Source of the DNA: Corallium rubrum
Lineage: Eukaryota; Cnidaria; Anthozoa; Scleralcyonacea; Coralliidae
Direction of reading: 5' to 3'
Assembly (NCBI GenBank): GCA_964035015.1
Contig: OZ036002.1
Coordinates: forward strand, 11,434,199 to 11,498,198
Length of the DNA stretch: 64,000 bases
Of this stretch, positions 1 through 11,097 are shown in pieces; positions within the stretch are counted from its first letter, which is position 1, and each line of letters begins with the position of its first letter. Made by a program: the position numbers and the translations under genes. Under the pieces are notes generated by a model. The model searched no databases. It saw only the letters and a list, made by a program, of their open reading frames with translations, and had not been told where the DNA came from.

Positions 1-228
1 TTACGTATTCTATACTTATTAAAAGGGTTTATACTAAGTAATTAAACCTTAATTTTCCTCAGCCCCATGCGATTACCTATGCTAAGTTTGATCATATAGT
101 CGCTAGAATTAAATTGCCTGAAATGCGGCTTGCATCCCTTTTCTGCACATGTTGGAACTTCATTTGCGTATGGAAATAATGATTGGTCTCGCTGTTGTTT
201 AGGTGCTATCCCTCAGACGCATACTCAC

Positions 229-469
229 CAAGTCTGACAATGTCCATTCTTAATGCTTTCCCCAGGAGCAACCTCCTTCGATCCAGAATGACACGAGCAT
301 TGTTTTCTTGCGATACATTTGCCTTGGTCATTGAGTAGTTGACCTTTAGGGCACTGACATTCCGCTATACATTCTTCGTCACAAGGCGCGGAACTTTCTA
401 AATCACGGCACGTCTTTACACACGATGAACCGCACTCAGTAAAGGCTTGTTGAGCCGGGCAGGTCTTGG
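229..469 (-). CDS. TIL-domain exon of the VWD-type gene
   Basis: The exon follows a pyrimidine-rich acceptor (CTGTAG) and ends at a GTGAGT donor; it enters in phase 1 and leaves in phase 2. It encodes about 80 residues with roughly 13 cysteines in the trypsin-inhibitor-like pattern. The order is KTCPAQQAFTECGSSC, then a central C-D-E-E-C segment, then CQCPKGQLLND and a final CSC motif. A short VWC-like tail with GHCQTC follows, whose last Cys codon is split by the intron. TIL modules follow C8 in VWF-family D assemblies, and here the exon lies immediately downstream of the C8 exon. The next exon is outside the window. Family assignment is secure; whether this module has protease-inhibitor activity cannot be said. 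Confidence 0.85.
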
Positions 470-592
470 CTACAGTAACAAAAACAAAAAGGCTACTTTT
501 CAACATATATATATACACTTCCTCATAAATTATTAATGAGTTTGTGAAGCTGTTCAAAACACTCACATGCAGCACGTGTTTTATCATGGTCA

Positions 593-873
593 ATCGAGAT
601 ATGGTCTGGAAACTCAGCTAAGTCTTTGGTCTATCTTTTTGTTCGCCTTTATGCATTTTTGTGCACGGTGTACGGTCACTGAACACATTGTATTTTAGTA
701 TAATGAGCGAATTGTCCAATAGAAACGTTTCAGCCCAATCACTCAACCGTGCTATTTAAATATTAATAAATCTAAAACAAAGGATGTGCACGGTGTAAGG
801 TACGGTTCAACATAGAATCACAGCTCATTATAGGCGCTTTGAAGTTTGCCGAGTTTCCAGACCATATCTCGAT
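593..873. mobile_element. MITE with 21-bp terminal inverted repeats
   Basis: Lies in the intron between the C8 and TIL exons. The ends ATCGAGATATGGTCTGGAAA and the matching inverted copy near 851-873 bracket about 280 bp with no ORF. A related GTGCACGGTGTA motif recurs inside. Superfamily is not clear. Confidence 0.6.
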
Positions 874-909
874 TATCTCAAGTAATTAATGTAAGAATGT
901 GTTCTGTAA

Positions 910-1278
910 GGCCCCGTTTACATGAAGGGGATTGACAGTCCAATCGGATCGAAAAACGCCAGTGAAGTCAATCCGGGCACGTTTACATGGAGAATCCGGT
1001 CTGCTTGGAACATTGTTCGGTTTTGGAACTTCACTCATGCGTATATCAAGTCATTTTCAAGTCAAACCGTGTTTAGATAGATGGATAAGATTGGAGACAT
1101 TCAAGTCGATCTTTGCTTGAATCTCAAGTCAATCCACTCCACTGCGTAAGTTTCCTTCTTCAGCCATGCATTCGTTTCGATCAGATCGAAAACTTTCAAT
1201 CTTCTTCATGTAAACACAAGGAGAAACAATATGGGAGATTTGACTTGAACACTCAATCCGCTTCATATAAACAGGGCC
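910..1278. mobile_element. Harbinger-type MITE
   Basis: Inverted ends GGCCCCGTTTACATGAAG and its complement with AAACAGGGCC. Flanks are TAA on the left and TAG on the right, a 3-bp target duplication with one mismatch as expected for PIF/Harbinger. No ORF. The termini resemble those of the coding Harbinger at 17.2 kb. Confidence 0.65.
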
Positions 1279-1363
1279 TAGGTCTACGCGTTATTCCTAT
1301 CGACTTGTCCAATTACATAACAATTCTGTAGCGGTAACTCTTGTCGATTAATTTACCATACTG

Positions 1364-2141
1364 CAGAGGCGTAGGAAGCGGGGGGGGGGGGGCGGGGCTG
1401 GCCGGGCGGAGCCCCCCCCCCAAAAAAAAAAAAGAAGGAAAAAAAAAGAAAGAAAGTCAGGACAAGCGTTGCTAAATTTAATGATTGTATTAGTAGGACT
1501 ATACAGAGGCTAGGAGAGCAGCTACTTACGGTAATCTACCTACGGGTTCATCTACACGACAACATGAGATTTCACAAACGGGCGTAGCGTGATTGCGTGA
1601 ATAAAAAAAAATATAGAAAGTAGCTTACCAGTCATAAACCACAAATTTGAGAATATGTCGGCGATTAATCGGAGTCTATAATCTTACCTTTTGATAAACT
1701 GGCGAGTATTCGGTGGAAAGTGTGTCGAGCATGCCGAGTGATGACGACAACAAAGTTAATTCTACGGAAGCCAAGTTGACGAAGAATTAGAAGCTATTGT
1801 GTAAGCCGGTGTTTAAACACAATTATTGAAAGATTATTAAAGCGACTTCAATGCATGCAATCCCTAAAAAGCGTTCCGTTCTGTGAAATGTCGTCTGTCG
1901 AGGCTTTAAGGTATATTGGTTTAATAATATCTTCTTTTTTATGTTAAAATTTGAACTATGCTTGCTGTAGAATTAGATGAAAAGTTTCCTCAAATTGCTG
2001 CAAATTGTGTTTCCGAGGTTCTAGATTTCAAAATTTTCCGGGAGCACCCCCGAACCCCGCTAAAAATGCGGTCACTGATTATCTGCATGTCGATTTCATC
2101 AACCCCCCACCTCCAACTTTGAATCCGTTCCTACACCTCTG
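1364..2141. mobile_element. Non-autonomous hAT-like element
   Basis: Terminal repeats CAGAGGCGTAGGAA and TTCCTACACCTCTG, with 8-bp flanks CCATACTG and CTATACGG (two mismatches). The left end carries long G and C runs. The right half shares the 'AAATTTTCCGGGGGAGCA'-like segment seen again near 22.5 kb and 34.0 kb. There is no transposase ORF. Confidence 0.6.
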
Positions 2142-2221
2142 CTATACGGCTTTGTTCTCAAGACCAAACTTAGTTCATAAAACATCAACAATTGGAGCCT
2201 CATTTCCTCGCATCGTTAAGT

Positions 2222-2640
2222 AATATATCAACAACGAGTTCGAGTGTTTCATCAGGGGATCCAAACACGAGAAAACATGATGAAAGCACGAGGCCGAAGG
2301 CCGAGTGGTTTTATTGTTTTCGAGTGTTTGGATTCCCCCGATGAAACACGATAAACGAGTACCAGTTGTTGATATGGAATCTCAATCGAGCGATTTCAAT
2401 TACAAAATACAATTAAAATAAACCCTCATGAGATTTTATTCTTGAGTGTGTGTAAAATTTATTCATACAGCAACTTGTTTATTTTGCATAGATAATTAAG
2501 ATCTTAAGAATTAGATGAACACCGGTTCTCATCTAATATCTTGGGCATTACTGGAGTATCCAACTTCAATCAGGTGATTGAATGAACTATTGTAATTGGC
2601 TGATTATCTCATGAATTATTAATGAGTTTGAGATATATAT
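2222..2640. repeat. Dispersed palindromic repeat, copy 1
   Basis: An imperfect hairpin (2225-2380, arms around CGAGTGTTTGGAT) is followed by about 260 bp of AT-rich sequence. The whole unit recurs in the same orientation at 10078-10455. The hairpin apex carries CGAGGCCGAAGGCCGAG. Confidence 0.7.
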
Positions 2641-2810
2641 GTCAAACACTATTCCTGACCGACATAAAATCTTCCTGTACTCTCATAATTTAAGGGTCAA
2701 CTAAACTTTTTGAAGTTATATTTTCCTCCGAAAGGGTTATCATCTAACTTAGCAAAAGTAAAGAAAAATATGAATTTCGAGGTAAAAAGAATTTATCAGC
2801 GAAGCGTTAA

Positions 2811-2949
2811 GCCGGATTTCCACTTTGCGAAAAATGTCACGCGAAGCGACATTTTCTTTTGTGTCGTAAGCTGTCAAGTGGAACTAATTAGCCAAGACAA
2901 AAGCAAAAGGTCGCTTCCCTCGAAAAATATCGCCAAGTGGAAAACAGCC
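2811..2949. mobile_element. TTAA-flanked palindromic MITE (GCCGG...TTTCCACT family)
   Basis: Starts GCCGGATTTCCACTT after TTAA and ends with GTGGAAAACAGCC next to TTTA. The arms contain the CGCGAAGCGAC motif. The same family occurs at 16.9, 23.8 and 31.4 kb. Confidence 0.6.
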
Positions 2950-3198
2950 TTTAGGTCCTCCTGAAGCATGACCGTGTTTCTAGAAGAATAGGTACTCCAT
3001 TGCCTTCGACATCATACCAGTGAAATCCACCAATCACCTTGTTGTTTGTTACCGGTATGACATCACAAGGTACTAGTACCAGTCTACATGGGGTGGGATT
3101 CTCTTGCAGGTTGGATTTACCGGCGTCAAACCTTGTTGGGGACCACATGTATTATTGTTTATTGTAATTTTTATACTAAATTTTTAAATAACTTCTCA

Positions 3199-3330
3199 TT
3201 ACGGTGAAATATCGTCAGACCGAGGTCTTGACAGTACAAACCAAGCCCGTAGAGCGAGGTTCGTACATAAAAGACCGAGGTCTGATATTTTCCGTATTGA
3301 CCAAGCAGTCGAGGTTAATAAGTTTATTAT
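3199..3330. repeat. Inverted repeat, TTATTGACC family, copy 1
   Basis: Hairpin arms around GGTGAAATATCGTCAGACC are followed by ATTGACCAAGC and a TTTATTATATGG end shared with 4305-4447. Confidence 0.5.
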
Positions 3331-3711
3331 ATGGCTTTTTGAAACGACATATACCTTACATACGTGTAGCATAACCTCAAGCGTGACAAAGACTCATTGT
3401 TTTCAATGTTGTTGCTCTTGTTGTTATCGCTTTTGGAATCCTAAAACTCATTTCCAGATTGCTCATCATCCGACTCATACATGATTTAGTGCTTAGGTTA
3501 CTGAATTAATAAAATTTTCTGCGGTATTCTTTCATTGTAGCTTTTGTAAACAAAATGTTTGACAAAACACGTAATCGACTGGTCGATTACGGAAAATAAT
3601 CAACCAGCACGTGACGCGTCTTACCCAATGAAAATATGTGATTGCACCGGAAGTAACTTGTGCCACATAGTTAAAAGTAATTAATATAGAATAAGCTTTT
3701 ACGTCACTCAC

Positions 3712-4173
3712 CACATTTGTTTAAAGGTTGGTAAGCATTATGTCCACTTCTCCAGCTCAAACCTTTACCGCTATCAGCGCAGTCTTTGCTGTAAGTTGCA
3801 AACGCCGAACACACACATTCCCAGGGATCGTCACAACGACATGCGTCAAATTTACAATCTTGTACACTCGTACTTGGGTTGATTACACCATTGCAGGTCT
3901 GGAAAGGAGCTGTTAACATCAGATCACATTTCTTCACAACGTCTTCGCGGCCTGGTTGGCAAAATCCTGACATAACCGGGTTCTCGTTACATTTCCCTTT
4001 AGCTCCACACATATTGTCATTGACGCCGTAGTTTGCACACAATCCACACGTCTTGGCCTTGTATCTTTCTAATAGGAACACTCTAATTGTCCTGTCACCG
4101 TTCCACTCTATCTCCAGCCCGAAGTCAGTGGTCAGAATAATCTTCTCAGAACTCTCACGACGAAGAACAAATC
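3712..4173 (-). CDS. VWD second half plus C8 domain exon
   Basis: This 462-bp exon has phase 1 at both ends, with a TTTTTAG acceptor and a GTGAGT donor. The first ~55 residues complete the VWD domain: an IILTTDFGLEIEWNGD strand run, then KAKTCGLCANYG, the CGLCGNF-type motif with an Ala in place of the second Gly. The remaining ~90 residues form a C8 domain with its spaced cysteines (KKCDLML, TCNGVIN, DACRCDDPWECVC, KDCADSG). CGLC-type motifs in VWF D domains are linked to disulphide exchange during multimer assembly; whether this copy is active is unknown. The upstream partner is the VWD first-half exon at 7.9 or 8.7 kb. The join needs no extra exon. Confidence 0.9.
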
Positions 4174-4304
4174 CTAAAAACAAACAGCTGTTATTCATAT
4201 ATTTTCTCAAGATAAATTGAACGATAAAAACATACTTAAAAGTAACAACGTGACGAACTTAACATCACTTTCAAGTCAAATAAACAAAGTGGTAAAAATA
4301 CTAA

Positions 4305-4447
4305 CTACTTATTGACCAAGCGTGAGGTCTGTACTAGTGAAATATCGGACCGATTTTTTTTAGTACAAAAAACATTTTTTTTAGTGCAAAAAACAGAAGT
4401 CCGATATTTCACTAATACAGACCGAACAAACGAGGTCAATAAGTAGT
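4305..4447. repeat. Inverted repeat, TTATTGACC family, copy 2
   Basis: Perfect outer arms ACTACTTATTGACC and GGTCAATAAGTAGT surround a second arm pair AGTGAAATATCGGAC. An A/T-rich spacer lies at the centre. Confidence 0.6.
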
Positions 4448-4687
4448 TTATTATATGGCCATAAATGTTGTGAACGTTCTGTGAAAACTCGATCTATCTT
4501 TCTTGCGAACTAAACGAAAATGGCAGACGTTTTCCCATTTTTAAAGTACTTTCCGTTGAGTTAGAATCCTGAACTTTCTGCCCCAAATAGTATTTTTCAA
4601 TTGCTTTTGTTTGACATATTGCTCAAGATCGTACGTTAAGGAGTTGAATAAAAAATCATCTGAAATTCTAATACTTGTGAGAAGTTT

Positions 4688-5075
4688 TACCCTCGAGGGT
4701 AAAACGCGGATATGAGGGTAAAACGCGGATATGAGGGTAAAACGCGGATACGAGGGTAAAACGCGGATATGAGGGTAAAACGCGGATAATGAGGGTAAAA
4801 CGCGGATATGAGGGTAAAAAGCTCATATCCGCGTTTTACCCTCATATCCGTCCGTCCGTCCGTCCGTCCGTCCGTCCGTCCGTCCGTCCGTCCGTCCGTC
4901 CGTCCGTATCCGCGTTTTACCCTCATAACCGCGTTTTACCCTCGAGGGTAAAACGCGGATTTGAGGGTAAAACGCGGATATGAGGGTAAAACGCGGATAT
5001 GAGGCTAAAACGCTCATATCCGCGTTTTACCCTCATATCCGTCCGTCCGTCCGTCCGTATCCGCGTTTTAACCTA
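4688..5075. repeat. Compound satellite: 18-bp unit in both orientations plus (TCCG)n
   Basis: The unit GAGGGTAAAACGCGGATA is repeated in direct array, then appears inverted after a (TCCG)n run at about 4847-4907. The pattern recurs at 4960-5060. Overlapping ORFs here are translations of the repeat. Confidence 0.9.
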
Positions 5076-5876
5076 ACCCCTCTACTGACTTTGGTAGTAA
5101 TAATGCCTGCCGCTGATCGGTAGACATTGCGTATACCGAAGATCATCGCCCACGAAATCCTAAGATCGAGTTTGTGAACGCATATAAACTCGGCCCAGAC
5201 CTCGTCAAGATTAGTGAGCTGCTCGCCTTACGGCTCGCAGCAATAACTCATAACTTACATGTAACTTGGCAGGAAAATGCAGCATTCGTCATCAAAACAA
5301 ACTTAGCTCCAAAGTATTGCCAAGAAAAGTATACAATTCCGTAAACAACAAACCAATAGTGATTTAGAATAACTGATAGGCTCCGATCAGTGGGCTAAAA
5401 TATATTGAAATCTCCATTTTACCCGCAAAATACACCACAATGCCCAATAAAATTATTATAATAGGGATTCGATTGTAGCTATTACAATAATTAGATGCAG
5501 AGTTAGCTCAGTTTATTAGCGATATACAATCCCGAGAGCATGAAGTTTGCACCTTTTCCGCTACTTGAGCGATTTCCTCCAGTGGTGCAAGAAGTCCTAC
5601 TTAGGAAATCATATCTTACTAAAGCAACAAAATGCAAGTTTATTCAAACTGACTCCTGTCCAGTCTTTCCGCTACTTTTCCAAAACATGTGAAATTAGTC
5701 TTTTTCAAAAAGCTAGGCGGTAAACCAGATTTCTGATTAGGATTTTTGTTGTGGTTAAGGTATCGAGAAGATGGCTAAAATCTTGAGACTCGCTGTAGCT
5801 TAGACGACAAATTTAGGAACATTTGACGACATATGTTGGAAATGAACTGAACGGGTCCCTTTGAGTTGTCTCTTAA

Positions 5877-6677
5877 AGCTACTGTCACTATGATGAAAAA
5901 ATCGTCAGTCTTTTTTTATCTTATCATAAAGTACATTTAAAATGAGGGTGAACGGCGTTTGTGGTTTGTCAATATCTCATCTCGTTCAGGAGATATTCAC
6001 GTTTTGGCAATATGCAAATTTATGGCTATGACGTCATTTTCTCCAAACGAGCGAAATGAAAATCGTATAATAAGGAATATCTCTGCAAATAAACAATAGA
6101 ATGTGCTTAAGCTTTGTATGCTTACAGTATCTAATAAAATACACTTCTCTGTGGAACTTTTGTGATTGCCATGGTAAGCGCATGCTCTCAGATTACTCTA
6201 AACCTCAAAAGGGAATTTTCATTTTTGCTTCATTGTTTAAAAATAGAAAGATTTAAACGTTTGAATTACAATGCCTACAAAATCCCTAATCGTCACATTT
6301 ATTCGCTGGAGTAAACGCTACTTGATTGCTGATAAATAAGAAAATTTAATTTTATCATTGGAGGGGGCCAGGAACCAGCAGTTTCTACGAAAACAACTAA
6401 AGTTCAGTGAAACGTATTTTATTTAATACTATAAGCATGCAAAATTTGAGCACTTTATATTGTTTATTTCTAGAGATATTCCTAATTTTACAATTTTCAT
6501 TTCGCTCGTTTGGAGAAAATGACGTCATCAGCCATATAATTTGCATATTTCAAAAACGTGAATATCTCTTGAACGAGATGAGTTATTTACAAACCACAAA
6601 CGCCGTTCCTCCTCATTTTTAATGTACTCTATGATTAGATCAAAAAAAGACTGACGATGTTTCATCTTAGTGACACT
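5877..6677. mobile_element. Long palindromic MITE with TTAA duplication
   Basis: Flanked by TTAA at 5873-5876 and 6678-6681. Inverted ends of about 210 bp contain GTCAGTCTTTTTTTATC-like, AACGGCGTTTGTGGTTTGT and GACGTCATTTTCTCCAAACG blocks. A TTAA target is typical of piggyBac-type transposition. No ORF is convincing. Confidence 0.75.
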
Positions 6678-7026
6678 TTAACCTCGACCTGTCAACCATC
6701 GCTAAGCTTCCCAGATCTGTACAGTAGATCCTGATTGGTCTAAAGCGCATGTGTTCATAATAGATCATTTGATTGATCGAGGTTAAAAGGAAGGACTCAA
6801 AAAGTGAGAAACATTAAACTACTATTAATAATGAATGTTTAAACAGGTGTTCTAAATCGGATAAAGCATTGATTAATAATAAAACATCAATGCTGATCAG
6901 ATTTACAGCATACTAATTAGGGCCCATTGGCTCAAATTGAGCATTTTGCTTGTTTAAATGATTTGTTTTTGGCTTTTCTACCACTGCTAAACAAAGTATT
7001 CATGATATAAACTCATCGTAGCTTAA

Positions 7027-7503
7027 AGTGTATATGAAACGAAAATTAAGTTGTCTTATTTGAAAGAACTCTTAAAATAATGGGGAATATCAATTTACAG
7101 CTTTTTCATATTTTACTTAGTTCTTGAGATATTTAGACTTATGTGATATTCAAATGAGATAACTTATGGTTCGTTTTTTTCTAATTAACATATTCGAAAA
7201 TTGTGAATAATTTTTAGATTATTGATCAAAATCACTCGTAACTTGTCTCTCATGTTTAGTTGCATGAACTGTAGCAATATGCAAAGTTTCAAGTGATTTT
7301 GTTCAATAATCTTAAAAATATGCACGATTTTCGAATATGTTAATTAGTGAAAAAACAAACCATATAAGTTCTCATTTGAATATCACATAAGTCTAAATAT
7401 CTCAAGAACTAAGTAAAATATGAAAAAGCTGTAAATTGATATTCCCCATTATTTTAAGAGTTCTTTCAAATAAGACAAACTTAATTTTAGATTCATATAC
7501 ACT
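7027..7503. mobile_element. Palindromic MITE with TTAA duplication
   Basis: TTAA at 7023-7026 and 7504-7507. Ends are AGTGTATATGAAACGAAA and the near-perfect inverse. Arms are about 175 bp and include a TCTTGAGATATTTAGACTTA block on both sides. Confidence 0.75.
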
Positions 7504-7511
7504 TTAAGTAA

Positions 7512-7610
7512 GATACAATATTCGCGTCCGGACTGTATGGGATTTACAATGGCACGCCTTCGGCTCGCCGTTGTAAATCCCATATAGTTCGGCCGCTCAT
7601 ATTGTATCTA
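7512..7610. repeat. Palindrome with apex GCCTTCGGCTCG
   Basis: Outer arms GATACAATATTCG / CATATTGTATC and inner arms ATGGGATTTACAATGG / CCGTTGTAAATCCCAT surround the apex. An asymmetric CGCGTCC/CGGCCGC pair separates the two stems. The same plan is seen at 40.7 kb with different arm sequence. Confidence 0.75.
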
Positions 7611-7942
7611 TTGCTTAAAAGATAAAAATTAAAAGAGAAGGCTTGTTAATAGCAAAGTACATCAAAGATGTACTTTAACACCTAGATGTTTTATATTAAG
7701 GACATCAAACCTTCGCTAAAGTGTAGGCTAAGAACCTTGGCTGACAAGCTATCTTGCAAGTTTTCGCAATACGACATGCTGTATATTCATGCTGTACGTA
7801 CAGACTAATCATAAGGAATGGTTCTTTAACGATGACAGGTTTTCTCGACCTTCCATGCAGGAATATGGGCTCGAAGAAAATTTTCGTGAAAATTCACCGT
7901 ATAGAAAAAATGACCTGGGTACGAGGTCACTGAAACACTCAC

Positions 7943-8221
7943 CTTTTCCGCACATGGGTCTAGTCAGAATGTACTTCTTCTGGTTTAAGGCAATCTCGGG
8001 TTTGTTACGATAGAAACGAATGATATTACCGTTGAACTGGATAAGAAGTTCAACGAGGCAGGTGACATCCTTTCGGTGGCCACAGTAGTCATTCAACATT
8101 CTCAATTTGAACGTCTTGTCGACACAGTCCTCAGAGAGAACAAATCTTCCTTTTCCCATGAAATCAAAGCGCTGCTTGTTGAAAGTGAAGTAGTGAGGGT
8201 CTCCATAAGTTACACATTCTC
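7943..8221 (-). CDS. VWD first-half exon, copy A
   Basis: A 279-bp, phase 1-1 exon between TTTTCAG and GTGAGT. It encodes the N-terminal half of a VWD domain: CVTYGDPHYFTFNKQRFDFM (the GDPHY/F-T-F-D signature), then GRFVLSEDCVDKTFKLRM, a CGHRKDVTC pair and a strand-rich stretch ending RPMCGKG. It splices in frame to the exon at 3712-4173. Its protein is identical to copy B at 8676-8954; the two DNAs differ at two synonymous positions that I could find. Both can be spliced in tandem or used alternatively without a frameshift. Tandem inclusion would give two half-domains and is structurally unlikely. Confidence 0.88.
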
Positions 8222-8349
8222 CTGAAAAATACATTCAGATAACGAAATTTGAAATGAGGTTATTCAACTACGGTTACGATTGTGTATAATCAACAACCGT
8301 TAGGAGGAGAGAAGGACACCTTTAATTTTATAGAATAGTGATATCTTAA

Positions 8350-8548
8350 AGTGTCACTAAGACGAAAAATCGTCAGTCTTTTTTTGACCTAATCATGAAG
8401 TACATTTAAAATGAGGAGGAACGGCGTTTGTGGTTTGTAAATAACCCATCTAGTTCAAGAGATATTCACGTTTTTGAGATATGCAAATTATTTGGCTGAT
8501 GACGTCATTTTCTCCAAACGAGCGAAATGAAAATCGTAAAATATAAGG
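8350..8548. mobile_element. One end of a TTAA-type MITE at the duplication junction
   Basis: Begins AGTGTCACTAAGACG right after TTAA (8346-8349) and matches the arm of the element at 5877-6677. In the second duplicate the same host site reads GATATCTTAATGT without the insert. Confidence 0.7.
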
Positions 8549-8675
8549 AATGGACCAGACGATGACAGGGCCATTCCCCTAGACCTTCCATGCAGAAAGG
8601 TCGACGAAATTGGCCCTGGCGTCCTTTCACCGTATAGGAAAAATGACCTGGGTACGAGGTTACTGAAACACTCAC

Positions 8676-8954
8676 CTTTTCCGCACATGGGTCTAGTCAG
8701 AATGTACTTCTTCTGGTTTAAGGCTATCTCGGGTTTGTTACGATAGAAACGAATGATATTACCGTTGAACTGGATAAGAAGTTCAACGAGGCAGGTGACA
8801 TCCTTTCTGTGGCCACAGTAGTCATTCAACATTCTCAATTTGAACGTCTTGTCGACACAGTCCTCAGAGAGAACAAATCTTCCTTTTCCCATGAAATCAA
8901 AGCGCTGCTTGTTGAAAGTGAAGTAGTGAGGGTCTCCATAAGTTACACATTCTC
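8676..8954 (-). CDS. VWD first-half exon, copy B
   Basis: Same length, phases and protein as copy A, with acceptor TCCTAG-type (TTTTTTAG) in place of TTTTCAG and the same GTGAGT donor. It lies upstream of copy A in the transcript. Conserved features are GDPHY, two disulphide Cys in SEDCVDK and DYCGHRKDVTC, and the terminal MCGKG. Near-zero divergence points to recent duplication or gene conversion. Mutually exclusive use would yield the same protein, so the copy is either redundant or a step toward divergence. An assembly artefact is unlikely because the copies differ in flanking sequence. Confidence 0.85.
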
Positions 8955-9084
8955 CTAAAAAATACATTCAGATAACGAAATTTGAAATGAGGTTATTACT
9001 ACGGTTACGATTGTGTATAATCAACAACCGTTAGGAGGAGAGAAGGACACCTTTAATTTTATAGAATAGTGATATCTTAATGTA

Positions 9085-9728
9085 CAAAATAAATGTTGTG
9101 CAAATTAGTGTATCCGAATTGTTCGATTGGCGTTAAACCACTGATCTCAAATGAAGACTGGAACGAGCAACTATTGTTTGGAAAATGAAGCCAGAATCCT
9201 CCATTACTAAGGCCGGTTTTCGACTAGGCGACTTTTTTCGCGCGGAGACACTCAGATTTTGTTGATCTGATCCTAAAGTTAAAAGTGAATGATTGTGGCA
9301 ATTGAAAATGGCTTTTGAAGTTATTTAGTAATCTAGGCCTTGAAAAATGTAGGCGAAAGCTTTCCGATGCACATAATCAAAGACCGTGACTTATTTCAAT
9401 ACATCAAAATCATTCCGGCTGCCATCCGTCCCGGTACACCGGGATCATATAAACAGGCCCCTAAGGGACCAACTGCGCGTCTGAAATGTTGCTGCGGAGT
9501 TTGTTCTTGTCCTGCTGCTCCTTTTATTTTTCTTTCCTATCTTCCTATATATAATATATTCCTGTTGATCTATCTACACAATTGCTCGATCGGCGCCATT
9601 ATTTAGCAGGGGACCAAATCGGCATTTCTCTAGCTTCGTTTTTCGACCCAGATGAGCAATGAGTTACTCGATCCAGTCTTCTTCAGAGATCAGTGCGTTC
9701 AAATTATTTTCTTAAACCGCACGAATAT
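9085..9728. other. Intron, no feature recognised
   Basis: Contains one half of a GCCGGTTTTCGACTAGGCGA MITE end at 9211-9240. Otherwise unique-looking AT-rich sequence without a supportable gene. Confidence 0.4.
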
Positions 9729-9842
9729 CTCTTTGATGCGTAAAAATTACACATCTTTTTTACGCAATTACACATTTTGAGCTAAGCTCAAAAAAATGTG
9801 TAATTGTGTAAAAAAGATGTGTAATTTTTACGCATCAAAGAG
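9729..9842. repeat. Near-perfect palindrome, ~55-bp arms
   Basis: TCTTTGATGCGTAAAAATTA on the left is matched by its complement on the right. The centre is AGCTAAGCT. It would form a long hairpin. Confidence 0.85.
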
Positions 9843-10077
9843 CTTAAGCTACGCCATTTTATACTCCCGGAAAATGCAATTTTGATATAAGAATTTGATA
9901 CGATGCGGGTTAGACGGCACATGCAACACCAAGTATTATAAAATAACCGGAAGTAAATGAACGACAACACGCATTCTGATTGGCTATTGAGTCAAACAAG
10001 CGTGCCATTATAACTCCATAACGGCACGGCACACGAGATACTTCGCGACGATTTTGTCGTTTTTGATGAATTTCATG

Positions 10078-10455
10078 TAATATATCAACAACGAGTTTGA
10101 GTGTTTCGTCAGGGGATCCAAACACGAGAAAACATTGATGAGTTTTTCGAGTGTTTGGATTCCCCTGATGAAACACGATAAACGAGTTGTTGATATGGCA
10201 TCTCAATCGAGTAAATTTCAATTGAAAAATGGAATTAAAATAAACCCTCATGAGATTTTATTCATGATGTGTGTAAAGTTTATTCATACATCAACTTGTT
10301 TGTTTTGCATCGATAATTAAGATCTTAAGAATTAGATGAACACCGATTTTCATCTAATATCTTGGGCTTTACTGGAGTATCCAACTTCAATCAGGTGATT
10401 GAATGAACTATTGTAATTGGCTGATTGTCTCATGAATTATTAATGAGTTTGAGAT
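10078..10455. repeat. Dispersed palindromic repeat, copy 2
   Basis: Same unit as 2222-2640, with a shorter hairpin loop (the GGCCGAAGGCC apex is lost) and a conserved downstream AT-rich segment ending in ATTAATGAGTTTGAGAT. Confidence 0.7.
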
Positions 10456-10691
10456 GATTAAATAATCATCAACGAAAGTCAAAAATTACTTGGATATATG
10501 TCTAATCACGTAATTAACACAGCAGAATGTTTTCAGTGCAACTTTAAGTGCATTTTCATCGCTACAATCGCCGACGTGTTGTGCGAGGCCACGCGTGGCG
10601 CTAAATGGTAACAAACTCGTCCTGCGACAGGTAATCTGTTTTTTTGTTTACTTTTCTTGGGTTTATTGACAATTTAAAGTCATTATATTAT

Positions 10692-10848
10692 AAAAGAAAT
10701 AAAAAACTTAGTCGCTGTGCGATTATCGAGTTATAATGCACTCGAGAAGCTAGTAAAACACTCGGCTATCGCCTCGTGCTTTACACGCATCTCTCGTGCA
10801 TTATAACTCGATAATCGCACGCGACACGTTTTTTTATTTCTTAACTAA
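10692..10848. repeat. Palindrome with apex CTCGGCTATCGCCTCG
   Basis: Arms contain GCGATTATCGAGTTATAATG and its complement. Outer flanks AAAGAAATAAAAAAC / GTTTTTTTATTTCTT also pair. Confidence 0.75.
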
Positions 10849-11097
10849 TTATACTTGCACGCTTGGAAGCAGTAAAACAAAGAAGACAGACAAATTTCCA
10901 TCTGCTACTTTCAATCGAACTCAATACGAAATATACTACTATATATCAATATTATAGCCCACCAGCCGGTTGCTAGCCATTAGCCAACAGCGATAAACTA
11001 GAATGAAGCTCGCAAAACTTTGTTATAGGGAAAACATAATTTCTCAAATCACCTCAACAAGACCGTAGTTATAGTTGTCTATTACTTAAACATATAC

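Larger units (their letters stand above)
7829..9084. repeat. Tandem duplication covering the VWD exon and its flanks
   Basis: Unit 1 (about 7829-8349) and unit 2 (about 8550-9079) share exon and intron sequence, from the AAGGAATGG block to GATATCTTAA. The junction contains one end of a TTAA MITE (8350-8548). The exons are protein-identical. The intron on the 3' (left) side has diverged more than the exon. Confidence 0.85.

Noticed and set aside
2951-3148. Possible exon (65 codons, minus strand, PTPCRLVLVPCDVIPV)
   Set aside because: It has some protein-like composition but no domain match and no matching splice phase with the VWD exons; the DNA contains short inverted segments typical of a repeat.
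4687-5017. ORFs of 64-79 codons with repeated RTDG or SVRP motifs
   Set aside because: Translations of the GAGGGTAAAACGCGGATA and TCCG repeats.
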